DNA of 64,000 nucleotides from Cornus controversa (lineage: Eukaryota; Streptophyta; Magnoliopsida; Cornales; Cornaceae): NCBI GenBank assembly GCA_026545225.1, contig CM048849.1, positions 55,323,836 to 55,387,835 of the forward strand. The letters are read 5' to 3'. The notes under the pieces were generated by a model. The model had not been told where the DNA came from. It ran no database searches and saw only the letters and a program-made list of their open reading frames with translations. Positions 1 through 10,550 of the stretch are shown here, piece by piece. The stretch's first letter is position 1. Every line of letters begins with the position of its first letter. A program made the position numbers and the translations under genes.

Positions 1-738
1 ATCTTGTAATCTTCCTTTTTTCTGAGTATATATGCTAGGTGGAAGGAAACTAATCAATTTAAGTATATATATATTGACATTGATACTATGAAAATTAGTT
101 TACTTGTAAAACAAATGGTAATATTTTTTTTTTTTGGGTAATTTAGCAAAATTTATAAACCAGAATCAAACATGTGAAATGTTCCAAGGGAGTAAGGAAA
201 CAAAATAAGTGGATAGAAAGAAGAGTAATATATGTATGAGGTGGTTGTTCTGAGTTGGGAGGTATAGAATTCTATATATATGGGGCACTATGCATTTAAA
301 CAATGGGAGAAGATAGCAGTTTTTGCCTTTTCTCATAGCTTAACTTCTCATCCCACACCCCGCTGAGCCTGGTAACGTCATTTGTTTATGCATTTAAACA
401 AAGTCATTCTTGTATTATTAGTGCTCATGAAAGCACCACACCCCGCTGAGCCTGGTAACGTCGGCTTGTAACTCAAGTCAGGGCACCAAAGTGTTCGGAG
501 GTTGGTCTGACTCGGAAGGTAGGGTTAGTTGGATTAAGCTGCCGGCTCGCCCGGTCCAAGTAAGGAGTTAGGCTATGATCTTTGGGCAAAAGCCTGGAGT
601 TCTGGGCCTCTAAAGTTGGGAGGGTACTGCGTGAGGCTGGTTTCACAGAGCAGCGAGCACCTCCCGCTCCTGTCGGTGGAAGGATAACTGGCCGGTAATT
701 CATAGGGCCCAATTAACGCCTGATGCATGAGTCCGCTC

Positions 739-1062
739 CTAACCTGACAAACACTTTTTTTTTTTTTTCTCTCCGTCTATAGTTTTTGCGGTTTTGGCTT
801 TTATGTATAACAAGAAAGGTATAACTATTATTGGCATTTGATCTTGTGAAGGTGCACCATAACAACAAAAGAAATTTGAATCAAGTGTGATTGTCGTTGT
901 GGTTGTGGTCATGCTCCCAATTAGTGGTTCAAAACTACCGGATTGCTGATACGCTTGTGGATCAAGCTCGACATGTCCACTGGTAGTGATGAGATTTGCT
1001 TGTGCATTGCCTAACTGAGGCTGAGACATGCATGTCCAGTCTAATCCTGTACCATTATGCAA
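739..1062 (-). other. Exon-like ORF downstream of BBE copy A, unknown
   Basis: A 107-codon frame on the minus strand has text such as GNAQANLITTSGHVELDPQ and a poly-Thr stretch, preceded by a possible acceptor (GGTACAG). Unit B keeps the same frame (28249-28761), extended by an internal duplication of about 90 bases near 28475-28590. I do not recognise it. It may be a fragment of a gene or transposon that travels with the duplication. Confidence 0.25.
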
Positions 1063-1326
1063 AATGTAAATTATAACTACATAAACATATAAACAGACTA
1101 TATAACTTATAACGTCAAAAACATATACTTTTATTTAATGAATCAATACTTTATTTTTCCCCTGGGCCCTTATTCATGCCAATACAATAATAACACACAA
1201 TATTTTCTACAAATTACATGAACATATACTTTGTTTTTCCCCGGGCACCCTTATTTATGCCATTACAATACAAAACACACAATATTTTTTACTAACGTAC
1301 TACAATAAATCTTTTTGGCTCAAGAA

Positions 1327-1362
1327 TCTCTATCTCTATCTCTATCTCTATCTCTATCTCTT
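1327..1362. repeat. TATCTC microsatellite over the BBE stop codon
   Basis: Six-base repeats CTCTAT run straight through the stop codon of BBE copy A. Copy B (29022-29046) and the pseudogene (20567-20583) have shorter or altered runs at the same place. Confidence 0.8.
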
Positions 1363-2979
1363 CTTGGTACCCCATGCGGGTGGAATGCTTTGTTCATTCT
1401 TGAAGAAATTAGCTGGATCAACCAAGGTCTTCACATATACCAATCTCTTGAAGTTAGTCTTGAAATACCTAAGACCCCAAATGCTTGCTTGTGTGTAGCT
1501 TGTGTTGCCTTTGTTGTTCACACCCAAGTCAAGATCCCTATAGTTGAGATATGCAGCTCTTGGAGACTTTGAAACATAAGGTTTCATGTAGGCATAGAGG
1601 CTTCTGATCCAACTTACATGCCTTGCAAATGCCTCTTTCCCTTTGTCATCCCAAAACACCACATAATGAATGTTATATACAGTCCCAGCTCTATGAGGGA
1701 AAGGTGTTTCGGATTCCGAAATCTCACTCAACCTTCCCCCAAAAGGACTCAACAACATCTCAGCACCATCCACCTCTTCTTCATTATACCTCTGCCATAC
1801 ACCTTCTAGTCCTTTCTCTGAAATGGGCTCCTTCACATAATCTGACTTTCCTTTGAAATAGTTTATCCCATTAACATCCTTCCTAGGCAACAAAACATCG
1901 ATGGAGTCTTCACTAGAGAAACCTGCAAAATAAAGAATCGACTGGATCCAACTCATTTCAATACCATCTTCTTTCACAAAACCCAACTCAGGAAAGCTTT
2001 TTTCCATCAATGGAAGGAGTGTATCAACTCCACCAAGGTACAAGGAAACGAACGAAGCTCGTATCGTTCTTTCTCCAACTGGTTTAGTACTAGAATAATT
2101 TATACTTCTTATGAAGACTCTCATGAGTAGTTTGTCATCAAATTTGTCTGCAATGTATTGCCACCTGTGGACAAGATTGGTTGCATTCTGTTCCAATGTC
2201 CTGCTGACATTGAACACTGTCACAGTTGATGGAACAGTGACCAACTTTAACTTCCATGCAAGAATGACTCCAAAGCTGGCACCTCCACCTCCTCTGATGG
2301 CCCAAAAGAGCTCTTCCCCCATGGATTTTCTGTCAAGAATTCGACCATTGACATCGATTACATGAGCATCGATGATATTATCTGCAGCAAGGCCGTGTTC
2401 ACGCGACAGCATGCTATACCCTCCCCCACTGATGTGTCCACCGACACCCACCGTGGGGCAAACACCTGCCGGAAAGGCAAGAGTCCTGCTCTTCGAGGCA
2501 ATGGTGTGGTAGACTTCACCGAGTGTTGCGCCGGCTTGAACCCATGCAGTGCTCTTTTCAATGTCAATAGTGATATTTCGAAGGTTTATCAGATCAACAA
2601 TGACAAATGGGACTTGAGAGACATAAGAAAGGCCCTCGTAGTCATGTCCTCCGCTTCGGACTCTTATCTGCAAGCCATATTTTTTGGAACAATATATGGC
2701 TGCCTGAATGTGAGACTCATGCAGAGCTTCGACAATGACATGGGGTTTGGGGGTACTTGGTGTTATGAATCTAAGGTTTTGTTTCAAGGAATCCAATATG
2801 GATAGATAGGATGAGTTGTTTGGGGTGTAAATGACTTTAGAGATTGATGTTGCGGAGTTATCAGAATGATGGGAAAGGCATTGAAGAAAATCTTCATGGG
2901 TTTGATGAGCATAAACTACCCATGAAATTGAGAAAACAATACAAACAAGTGAAAACAAAGATGTTCTTGCTGTCTTCAT
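1354..2979 (-). CDS. BBE-like FAD-linked oxidoreductase, copy A
   Basis: Intact intronless reading frame of 541 residues, a usual length for plant berberine bridge enzyme-like oxidases. Residues 1-24 form a signal peptide (hydrophobic run ending VVYA). The FAD-binding half follows. His112 in SGGHDYEG and Cys174 in AGVCPTVGVGGH have the 62-residue spacing of the two residues that bind FAD bicovalently in this family. The C-terminal BBE domain has [10 protein letters not shown] (Tyr477, Tyr480). Several N-glycosylation sequons fit secretion or vacuolar targeting. Val177 at the oxygen-gate position suggests a true oxidase. At the usual catalytic-base position (Glu in berberine bridge enzyme, Gln in many Arabidopsis relatives) the motif YNIHY has His438. 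The frame opens at 3024, but a TATA box at 3032-3042 puts transcription start near 3005, so ATG 2979 (MKTARTS) or 2988 is preferred. The substrate cannot be read from sequence; alkaloid, cannabinoid-type, monolignol and oligosaccharide oxidases share the fold. Confidence 0.93.
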   Translation of the reverse strand: MKTARTSLFSLVCIVFSISWVVYAHQTHEDFLQCLSHHSDNSATSISKVIYTPNNSSYLSILDSLKQNLRFITPSTPKPHVIVEALHESHIQAAIYCSKKYGLQIRVRSGGHDYEGLSYVSQVPFVIVDLINLRNITIDIEKSTAWVQAGATLGEVYHTIASKSRTLAFPAGVCPTVGVGGHISGGGYSMLSREHGLAADNIIDAHVIDVNGRILDRKSMGEELFWAIRGGGGASFGVILAWKLKLVTVPSTVTVFNVSRTLEQNATNLVHRWQYIADKFDDKLLMRVFIRSINYSSTKPVGERTIRASFVSLYLGGVDTLLPLMEKSFPELGFVKEDGIEMSWIQSILYFAGFSSEDSIDVLLPRKDVNGINYFKGKSDYVKEPISEKGLEGVWQRYNEEEVDGAEMLLSPFGGRLSEISESETPFPHRAGTVYNIHYVVFWDDKGKEAFARHVSWIRSLYAYMKPYVSKSPRAAYLNYRDLDLGVNNKGNTSYTQASIWGLRYFKTNFKRLVYVKTLVDPANFFKNEQSIPPAWGTKKR

Positions 2980-3031
2980 GATCAACATTTCTTTGATGAT
3001 TTTGTATATAAGAAAGACAAGCAATTAGTAT

Positions 3032-3042
3032 GCTATTTATAG
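3032..3042 (-). promoter_or_regulatory. TATA box of BBE copy A
   Basis: CTATAAATAGC read on the minus strand, 53 bases upstream of the ATG at 2979. The same element sits at the same distance in copy B. It makes the most upstream ATG (3024) unlikely, because that codon would lie at or before the expected transcription start. Confidence 0.65.
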
Positions 3043-3119
3043 CCCTCGGGTGTGGTAGATTGTCTGAAAATGGGAACATGCAATAGATTTGTCGGCTAAT
3101 GGTTAGGTATTCCATTTTT

Positions 3120-4380
3120 TTAGCTTAACGTGACTATTCAAGGTGTTCTAGATTGAATTCCCCACTGCAAGAAATGAAGAAAAAGGGAATTCAGATTGAA
3201 AATAATTAATCAAGAACCATTTCTTCTTCTTCAACCCATTAGAAAATTACATTAACTTTTTCTTGTTTCTACACGCAAGTGCAAGTTAGAAATGAAATTA
3301 CCATGTAAACAGTTTTAACGTAAATTATGTACCTTTAATTAATGAATACTATATATATATATTGGTCTGTATCATGTGGAATTTGATTAAATTGAGAAGG
3401 GTAAGTACATATTGGTTGTTATTGATTCACATATCGATCAAAAGCAAGTTCATTACACATTTCACAGTAGTGCTGTTGCTCACATCATTAGACTATAATT
3501 AAGTAGGGTTTAGGCTATAGAAAAATATATCTCTCCCATTGACATTTACCTAATCCAATTAGGTTGCTTGAAAAGAAATTAGTGACGCCCTTCTGAAACA
3601 TAATAATGCCTAAGGATCTTATTGGTTAATTTTCAATATATAGTTTCTTGTTGAAAATTTTCTTAATCATTGACATGCATATGTACGAGTAGGAAAAATG
3701 ATGAGGATCAAATTTTGAAGCATATATGGGTTACGTAGTCTATAGGAGGTACGTGTACGCACGTATATTTTCATAGAGATATAGTTCTAAATGATCTGAA
3801 AGACAATTGTAGTGAATGTTTATGGTAGAGATGATAGCTATTTTTTTATATATATATTATTAATTATTTTGTTCCTGAATGGAATAGTCACAGCTATTGA
3901 CATTTCATACCATTGTAAAAATATTCTGAGCATTCAGATTAGTAAATGACTATTCCATTATATTGGTTACAGCTTGCAAGAAACCTATATATGTAAATAA
4001 ATTTATAATCAATTAGTTTGGTTGGAAAATTATATTGTCGCCAACTCTGAATTTGTTTCTATTGTTGAACACGAAATCCAAGCAAAAGTATGATGATATA
4101 GAACTGATTTCTCTGAAGTCTCTTTGACCCGTCTGAACTGTCAAAAGTTGAAACTAATATGCTGACACATTTTTTGAGGCCCAAAAAGACCTTTGCTCAT
4201 AGCATACTACACTATTTTTTTTGTTCCATTTTTCTGTAATGAATCATATATATATATATATAATCATCACACACATACTTTTAATCCCTACATGTTATCT
4301 ATATATTTCTACACACGCATATATATATATCTACACGCACAGAAGAACACATTAAACTTTTTCTTTCTTTTCTTGTGCAT
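3120..4380. other. Upstream region of BBE copy A, no gene
   Basis: AT-rich DNA, partly collinear with 30800-31980 and shortened there by several deletions. No coding frame or RNA gene seen. It is the natural place for BBE promoter elements beyond the TATA box. Confidence 0.6.
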
Positions 4381-4383
4381 TGA

Positions 4384-4463
4384 ATGGTCGAGTGCACAAA
4401 GAAGGTGAAGATCAAGGATTTAGAATTCACGTGATCTTCACCTTCGCTCTGCACTGGACCATC
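4384..4463. repeat. Second hairpin, 14-bp perfect core
   Basis: GAAGGTGAAGATCA (4401-4414) pairs perfectly with 4432-4445 across 17 bases. After a 4-base bulge on each side, the outer arms ATGGTCGAGTGCA and TGCACTGGACCAT pair with one mismatch. In unit B the outer arms remain (about 31978-32050) but the inner core has diverged. Confidence 0.75.
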
Positions 4464-4554
4464 CGTAATATCCTGAAATTTTTATAGTGGTGAAATAAGA
4501 AAATTTAAAGAATAAAGACATGTTGAGTGGGTTGAAGATGCAACATAAAAGAAT

Positions 4555-4729
4555 TGACATGTGTCCTGTTACGTGTCAAGTGAGGATTTGGTCTCCAAAT
4601 TAGACCGATGTACTTGGATGGACATGAAAGAAACATACTGATTGATACGTGACTTATGATATCCATTCAAGTACATCGGTCTAATTTGGAGACCAAATCC
4701 TCACTTGACACATAACAGGACACATGTCA
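4555..4729. repeat. Long near-perfect inverted repeat (68-bp arms)
   Basis: Left arm 4555-4622 and right arm 4662-4729 are complementary at 66 of 68 positions. Both mismatches would be G-U pairs in one RNA polarity. The loop is 39 bases. Transcription would give a very stable hairpin. Unit B keeps the left arm (32140-32207) and the loop but has lost the right arm. It could be a foldback transposon, or a young inverted repeat that feeds small RNA. Confidence 0.9.
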
Positions 4730-5934
4730 TACATAGTACAAATAGATAGAAACAAAGGTTGGGAGAAGGCAAATTGGTTTTAAAATGTTTATAGGAGTGA
4801 ACAAAGAGAGGGCACGTGGATTGGGGGGGCCAGAGATAAGTGTCAAAACTTCTGTTGGAATATTTGACTACTGTATGCATATTCAGCTAATGAATAAAAA
4901 AAGACCAAAGAAAAAAATAAAATAAGAATAAAACCAAATCAGGTGGCAGACATACTAGTGCATGGGTGATTGCTGTTGATGGGTGTAGAATAGTAGACGG
5001 ATGCAGTTGTTTCTCTAACTGTGTAAAAAAAAAAAAAAAAAATTTGTAAAAATTTTATTAAAAATAATAAAGTAATATCTATAATCTAATCACTCTCAAG
5101 TCAAAATCATTAACAAGTTTCAAATTTAAAATTTTAATTTTTTGAAAGCAAAATAGATATTTAAAAATAAATTTTTAATAATAAAAATTACTAATAAATA
5201 CTTTTAATCAAATGATGAAAAAATTTCAAGGAAATAAAATCCACTACTACGGATTCATATAAATAAAATTTCTAATATTTTTATATAATTTTTCTTCCAA
5301 TAATAAATGCACTTCACCAATCCAATTAGAACTTGAAAAGATGAAAAAAAATATTTGATTATATATGAGAAGACATTTTTTTTATTTAATCTTATGTCAT
5401 GCATTCTTCGAATTAACATTATTTGACAAACACGAAGAATTATCTTTCTAATTTTTAAAAATAAAACTCGGAATAAAAGAATGCTATTAGGAGGAAAAAT
5501 TAGACAAGAAAATTAAAAAACTTATATTTCAGCTATAATGATTTCATTGCTCTCTTGAAAATGATGTTTACACTTGCATATCAACAAAAAAGAGACATAT
5601 AGAAATAAAATTATATATTATTCTTCATTGAATAAAGAAAATAAATACACTAAGATTTGATCTCCATATCTTCAATTTGCATTCTGGTTGACGTGGTAGT
5701 GTAAAAAAATATTTTTTAAAATTTTGAACTTAAAACTTCTCGTAGAGTAGTTTGTATAAAATATTATGTCTTCTATATGTTCATCTTTGATTTTATATAT
5801 CATTTTTTGTTCATTTTTATTGTTTTTCTTCTTATTTAAAAATTAACCCTTATAAAACATAAAATATAAAAATAAAAATATTTAAATAAAATATAAGAAT
5901 AATTAAAAACATGTTTTGGAATATAAAATTTTGT

Positions 5935-7390
5935 AAGCCTTGTTTGACGCGCGTTCTATTGTATTGTATAAGGGATAGAAAAGAAACAGGTTAGTAAAGC
6001 AAACAAAATGTGTGGGCAGGGAGAACAGAGAAGAGAGAGACAGAGGGAGAAGTGAAGGGGGAGCATCCGAGAAGACGAAGAAAGGAGAAAAGGAAGAAAA
6101 AAAAAATCGATTCAAGAGATAGGTTTCTCTCCTTCAAACTTTTTCTGTTCCTAAATTGTTCTCTTGGCTTCAAACTTGGAGATTTGTTTAAAATTTTCAC
6201 AAAAGTTCTGTACAATCAAATTCCTAAATTTCCTTGTAAGTGAAAGCATGCTTCTATGTTGTTTAAATTATGGTTCATAGCAAAAACAATTGAAATTTTG
6301 CTAAAGCTTTGAAGTGTTAATTTTGAACAAAACAAATCTGAGCTGAACACCTGGATTAGGACTGACATTTACGTGATGTATATTTGTTTGTTGATATTGA
6401 AATTTTGACGCATGATAGTACACTGATTGATGAGCATTTGAAGCTTTGTTTGACTTAATTTGGTGAAGATTTGAATTTAATTACGCAATTTTGATATGCT
6501 TAATTAAGGTTTCAGCCTTAACTATATTTTTACTTTGAACTACTGTTAGTTAGGCTTATATTGGCTTTGGTTTCACACTATTTGAATTAGTATTTTATTT
6601 TCTATGCGTTTTTTATGATAGTTGGGTTTTGCTGGAAATTTTGAAATGATTGAACTTTCGAGTGATTTCCTTTATAGTTATAGTTTGGTAATAAAAACTG
6701 TATATATATATATATATATTTGGCAGGTTTAAACTGGATACATAAAGGACTCCCTAGTATTTATTTTGGCTATTTAATTATAAGTATGTGATATTTTACG
6801 AATTTCCTAATATAAATCTTGGCTATGGGAAACGGTGATTTTGTTCATGATAATTGTGTAGATACTTATGGTGGTATTTGATGATGTTTTGTCATTGTGT
6901 TTGAGCCTTGTCTAAAATAGTTAGAGTAAGAGTTTTCCTCAAATTGCAAGACCTTAAACCGCCTGGCTAGCTTGAGTGTGGGGGTGTCCGGAGTGTAAGC
7001 CCCCAAACCCAAAGGACAGGGCAGCGGTCCCAAGAAGAAGGCCCTGAAGATGTAAAGGACACTGTTGTTTTGGCTATGGTCTTTGGTATACTCGAATTTC
7101 TTATACTTTATATGGCACCCTATTTCTTGAATGATATATATAATTACGTTGTGATCGGAGACGGTTGAGTTTTGAAATGGGGTTTGGATTACAGACTATA
7201 CAAGATGTTATCATTTGTTTCTTAAATTCAGCACCGAAATCTAGGATGTGCAGTTCATTTCTTGAAATTGGTAAACTCGTTGTTCACCTGCAAATTTATT
7301 GGCTCTTTAAACTCATTCCTTTTCTAAAACTTTTTAGGTCTGAGTAGCGGTGGTGAGCAAGATCTGGCTCAGGAGTAGGTTGACGAAAAA
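5935..7390 (+). other. Conserved transcript-like unit, noncoding (unit A)
   Basis: A purine-rich leader (6000-6115), a donor-like GTAAGTG at 6236, and an acceptor-like TTTTTAG before GTCTGAG near 7337 suggest a spliced transcript on the plus strand. No long frame exists. The counterpart in unit B is 37390-39060. It could be an old retroelement leader or a noncoding RNA gene. Confidence 0.25.
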
Positions 7391-7406
7391 TATATCTTTT
7401 TGGTGA

Positions 7407-8798
7407 TGATCAGCGTTGAATGTTACGCATTCTAGCCTCTTAATTTACATATTTTATTCTCTTAGTGATAGGTTATATGTGATTTTACTCTGTTTTTGTA
7501 TTTTCTGTCTTTTTCAGGGCCTTAATGATTATTTCAGATAAAACCATGATTTTGGGCTTTTAAAGATGATATTCAAGAAGATTATATGAAACCTACATCT
7601 AATGGGTCCATTCAACTCCATATTTCAACTCAAATCAGCTCAAGGAAGAGGTTCAAGAGAATTACAACTGCTTAAGAAGGTTACGGGCCTGAAGCCCAAT
7701 TTTGCATTTAATCCAGTTTTAATCCCGTTTTGAAAAGTCGACCTAAAGTATTATTTCCGAGCATCAATTCGACTTAATTCCCGCGTAGGTTGAATGAAAT
7801 TCGATTCTGCACACTTTTGTATTTCACGTAAATTTTATGAATCGAATTTCTACTGGGTCAAAACTTGGGCCGAATGTCAGCAGAAAAATATACCTATTTA
7901 GGGCTGCGGGAAAACCCTAATTATTTTCTAATTGGATTAAGACTTTATCTCCTAATTGGATTAGAACTTTATGTATTCTATTGGGGTATAAAGAGGTGAA
8001 TTGGAGGCTGTTTTGGAGGAGAAAAGAAGTGGAGGCCAAGGCAGAGAAGACAGAGACAATCCGGGTTTTATTTATTCATTATGTCTTTTATTATTTTGTT
8101 ATCTTCTTCTTCTACCATGTGTAACTAAATTCCTCAACTAAGGTTGACGAGGAAACCTCCATTAATGAAGTGAAGTTCTTTTGTTCATTAATTGATTCTC
8201 ATGTATGTGATTTAATTACTTATGATTTTCGATTCTTGTGATTAATTATTTTATAATTCTTTCACCATCTATATCATGTATATGTGGTAGTTAGAAAGTA
8301 TTATAATTAATCTAAGCTTGAGTTTGTATTTCTTAAAAGTGATAATCTTTGATCTTATGTTTTTCATTAAATTGGATACATAGGATGCTTAGAATTTTAC
8401 ACAAGTGAAGCGAAGGAAAATCTACCTTTTAATATATTTTTCATAGTGCTTTATTGTTAAATCTTGAGTAAGCAATAGATTGATTTCTTGATTGCTACTC
8501 TAACTTTGAGAATTAATAAATGAATATTAGAAACTTCATGGATTGAATGGTGATAGAATCCAAAACCTTAGTTATTTTCTTTATTTGATTTCAATAGTGT
8601 TATTTTATTTTCATGTTAGTTTAATTTCTCTCAAATCAACTAAACTTGTGTTTAAACTAGATTAGTTTTAAATTAATTTGAATTTGTATTAGTTTTTCTT
8701 CTCAAAGCATTACCTTGGGTTCGACCTCGTTCTTGCCGAACTATACTTTAATAGATTCGTACACTTGAGAGTTATTTAACAATTTTAAAACAACATCA
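7407..8798 (+). mobile_element. Solo LTR, TGAT...ATCA family, in unit A
   Basis: 1392 bases starting TGATCAGCG and ending AACAACATCA, flanked by a 5-bp target duplication GGTGA (7402-7406, 8799-8803). A TATA-like GGTATAAAGA at 7984 suggests the sense direction is plus. It shares GAGGTCGAAC-type sequence in inverse orientation with 13583-14951 and 23804-25007. No internal coding region, so it is a solo LTR or a very short element. Absent from unit B. Confidence 0.8.
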
Positions 8799-9949
8799 GG
8801 TGACATGATAGTCTAGTGGAAGCCACGGACCTCTTTTGTACTTAGATTTTTGGGCATTGTATATATCTTAGGGTTAAATAGAATGACTTCTCTCGAGATT
8901 TGACCTAATTATACTCAGGTAAATATTTTTGAAATTCTTGCACTCACATCGCCTGAAGTTTGCGGACGTTTTACAAATACACCACTCCGTCCAAAATTCA
9001 ATGATTTTTAACCAATAAAATAAAATACCCTTTACAAATTTCACACATGACGTGGTCAATCTCACACATAAAATATAAGGAATATCTACAACTGATAGCA
9101 AACAAACATACAATACAATAACAAAAGAAAAAGAAAAGAGAAAAATAAAATAAAATTTAAATTCTAAGAGGAAAGTCTAATTCAAATAAATAATATTGTT
9201 AAATACACAAAATTCGAGTCTGAACTATACAACTTGGAAGTCCCGTAATTCAAGGACCACTTAACCAAAAATTATAAAAGTAAATAATTTATGAAAAGAT
9301 CTAACATCCTACACTGAAGTTTGGTAAAGAATAGATGAATGTCACGCTCTATAAACTTCATGTTCTAACCTCGAGATGAAAACTGCCTGGGACCTTAAAT
9401 ATCTACAAAGTGGGTTAAACTCACGAACAAATTTTCTTTACTACCACCTAATTAAAGAACCGGTAAACATACCTTCTATATGAGGACAGTAAAAACATAT
9501 AGATATAATTGTACCGTTTAGTCATTTAATCTCCTGTCTTAGAAATAATTAGAACTATGTTCTAAATCAATCTATTCATTATCAGAATAAAGGTAGAACA
9601 AATTTTTAAATTCAAACCATAGGCAATCCCAACATGACTAACACACTAAGTTTCATCTAATTAGCTACTAGGCAATCTTATCATGCCTTCTTCCGTACTT
9701 TACAAATACCTTAGTAAGTATTATGCAAACCTAATTTGCTTCTATCAATATGCTTCTACAAAACCCCAAACTTATGTTTATATAAAATTAAGTATAACTC
9801 ATCAGCTCATAAACATATCCCCAATTAACCTTATGACCCAAGAATAGAGCAGTCCCACACACTACACTACCAAATCTATTATCTCAATGCAAGTTCAGAC
9901 TAACTTTAAGTTTACACAAGAAGCAATCCTAACATGCTCGAATATATAT

Positions 9950-10550
9950 AACGAGAAATTTTCTTATTAGATATTAGACAATCCTGACATGCCCCAAATA
10001 TAATATATAGATACTTTATTATGTATTAGGCAATCCTGACATGCCAAATATAATATATAAATACCTTATTAAATATTAGACAATCCCGACATGTTTGGTA
10101 ATCCTGACATACCAAATATGATGTATAGATACCTTATTAGGTATTAGGCAATCCTGACATGCCTTGGCAAGTCTGACATGCCACATATAATATAAAGATA
10201 CCTTATTAGGTGTTAGGCAATTCTCACATGTCGATAATATAATGAATAGATACCTTATTAGGTATTTGACAATCCTGACATGCCAAAATATAATGTATAG
10301 ATACCTTTTTAGGTATTAGGCAATCCTGACATGCTGAAAATATAATGTATAGATAAATACCTTATTAGGTATTAGACAATCCTTACATGCCTTGGCAATC
10401 CTAACATGCCGAAAATATAATGTATAGATACCTTATTAAGTATTAGGCAATCCTGACATGCCTTGGCAATCCCGACATGCCACATATAATGTAAATATAC
10501 CGTATTAGATATTAGACAATCTTGACATGTCTCGCAATCTTGACATGCTG
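9950..10550. repeat. Hairpin-bearing tandem array in the 3' LTR
   Basis: About nine or ten imperfect copies of a 50-70 base unit. A typical unit has ATACCTTATTAGGTAT, a perfect 6-bp stem with a 4-base loop, followed by TTAGGCAATCCTGACATGCC, in which GGCA and TGCC pair. Counterparts lie at 17740-18325 and 34640-35090. Confidence 0.85.

Noticed and set aside
2358..2805. Long plus-strand and alternate-frame ORFs inside the BBE genes
   Set aside because: They overlap the conserved BBE frame and carry no family motif of their own; they are shadows.
4384..4729. Calling the hairpins a microRNA gene
   Set aside because: No known mature microRNA was recognised, and pairing alone does not establish one.
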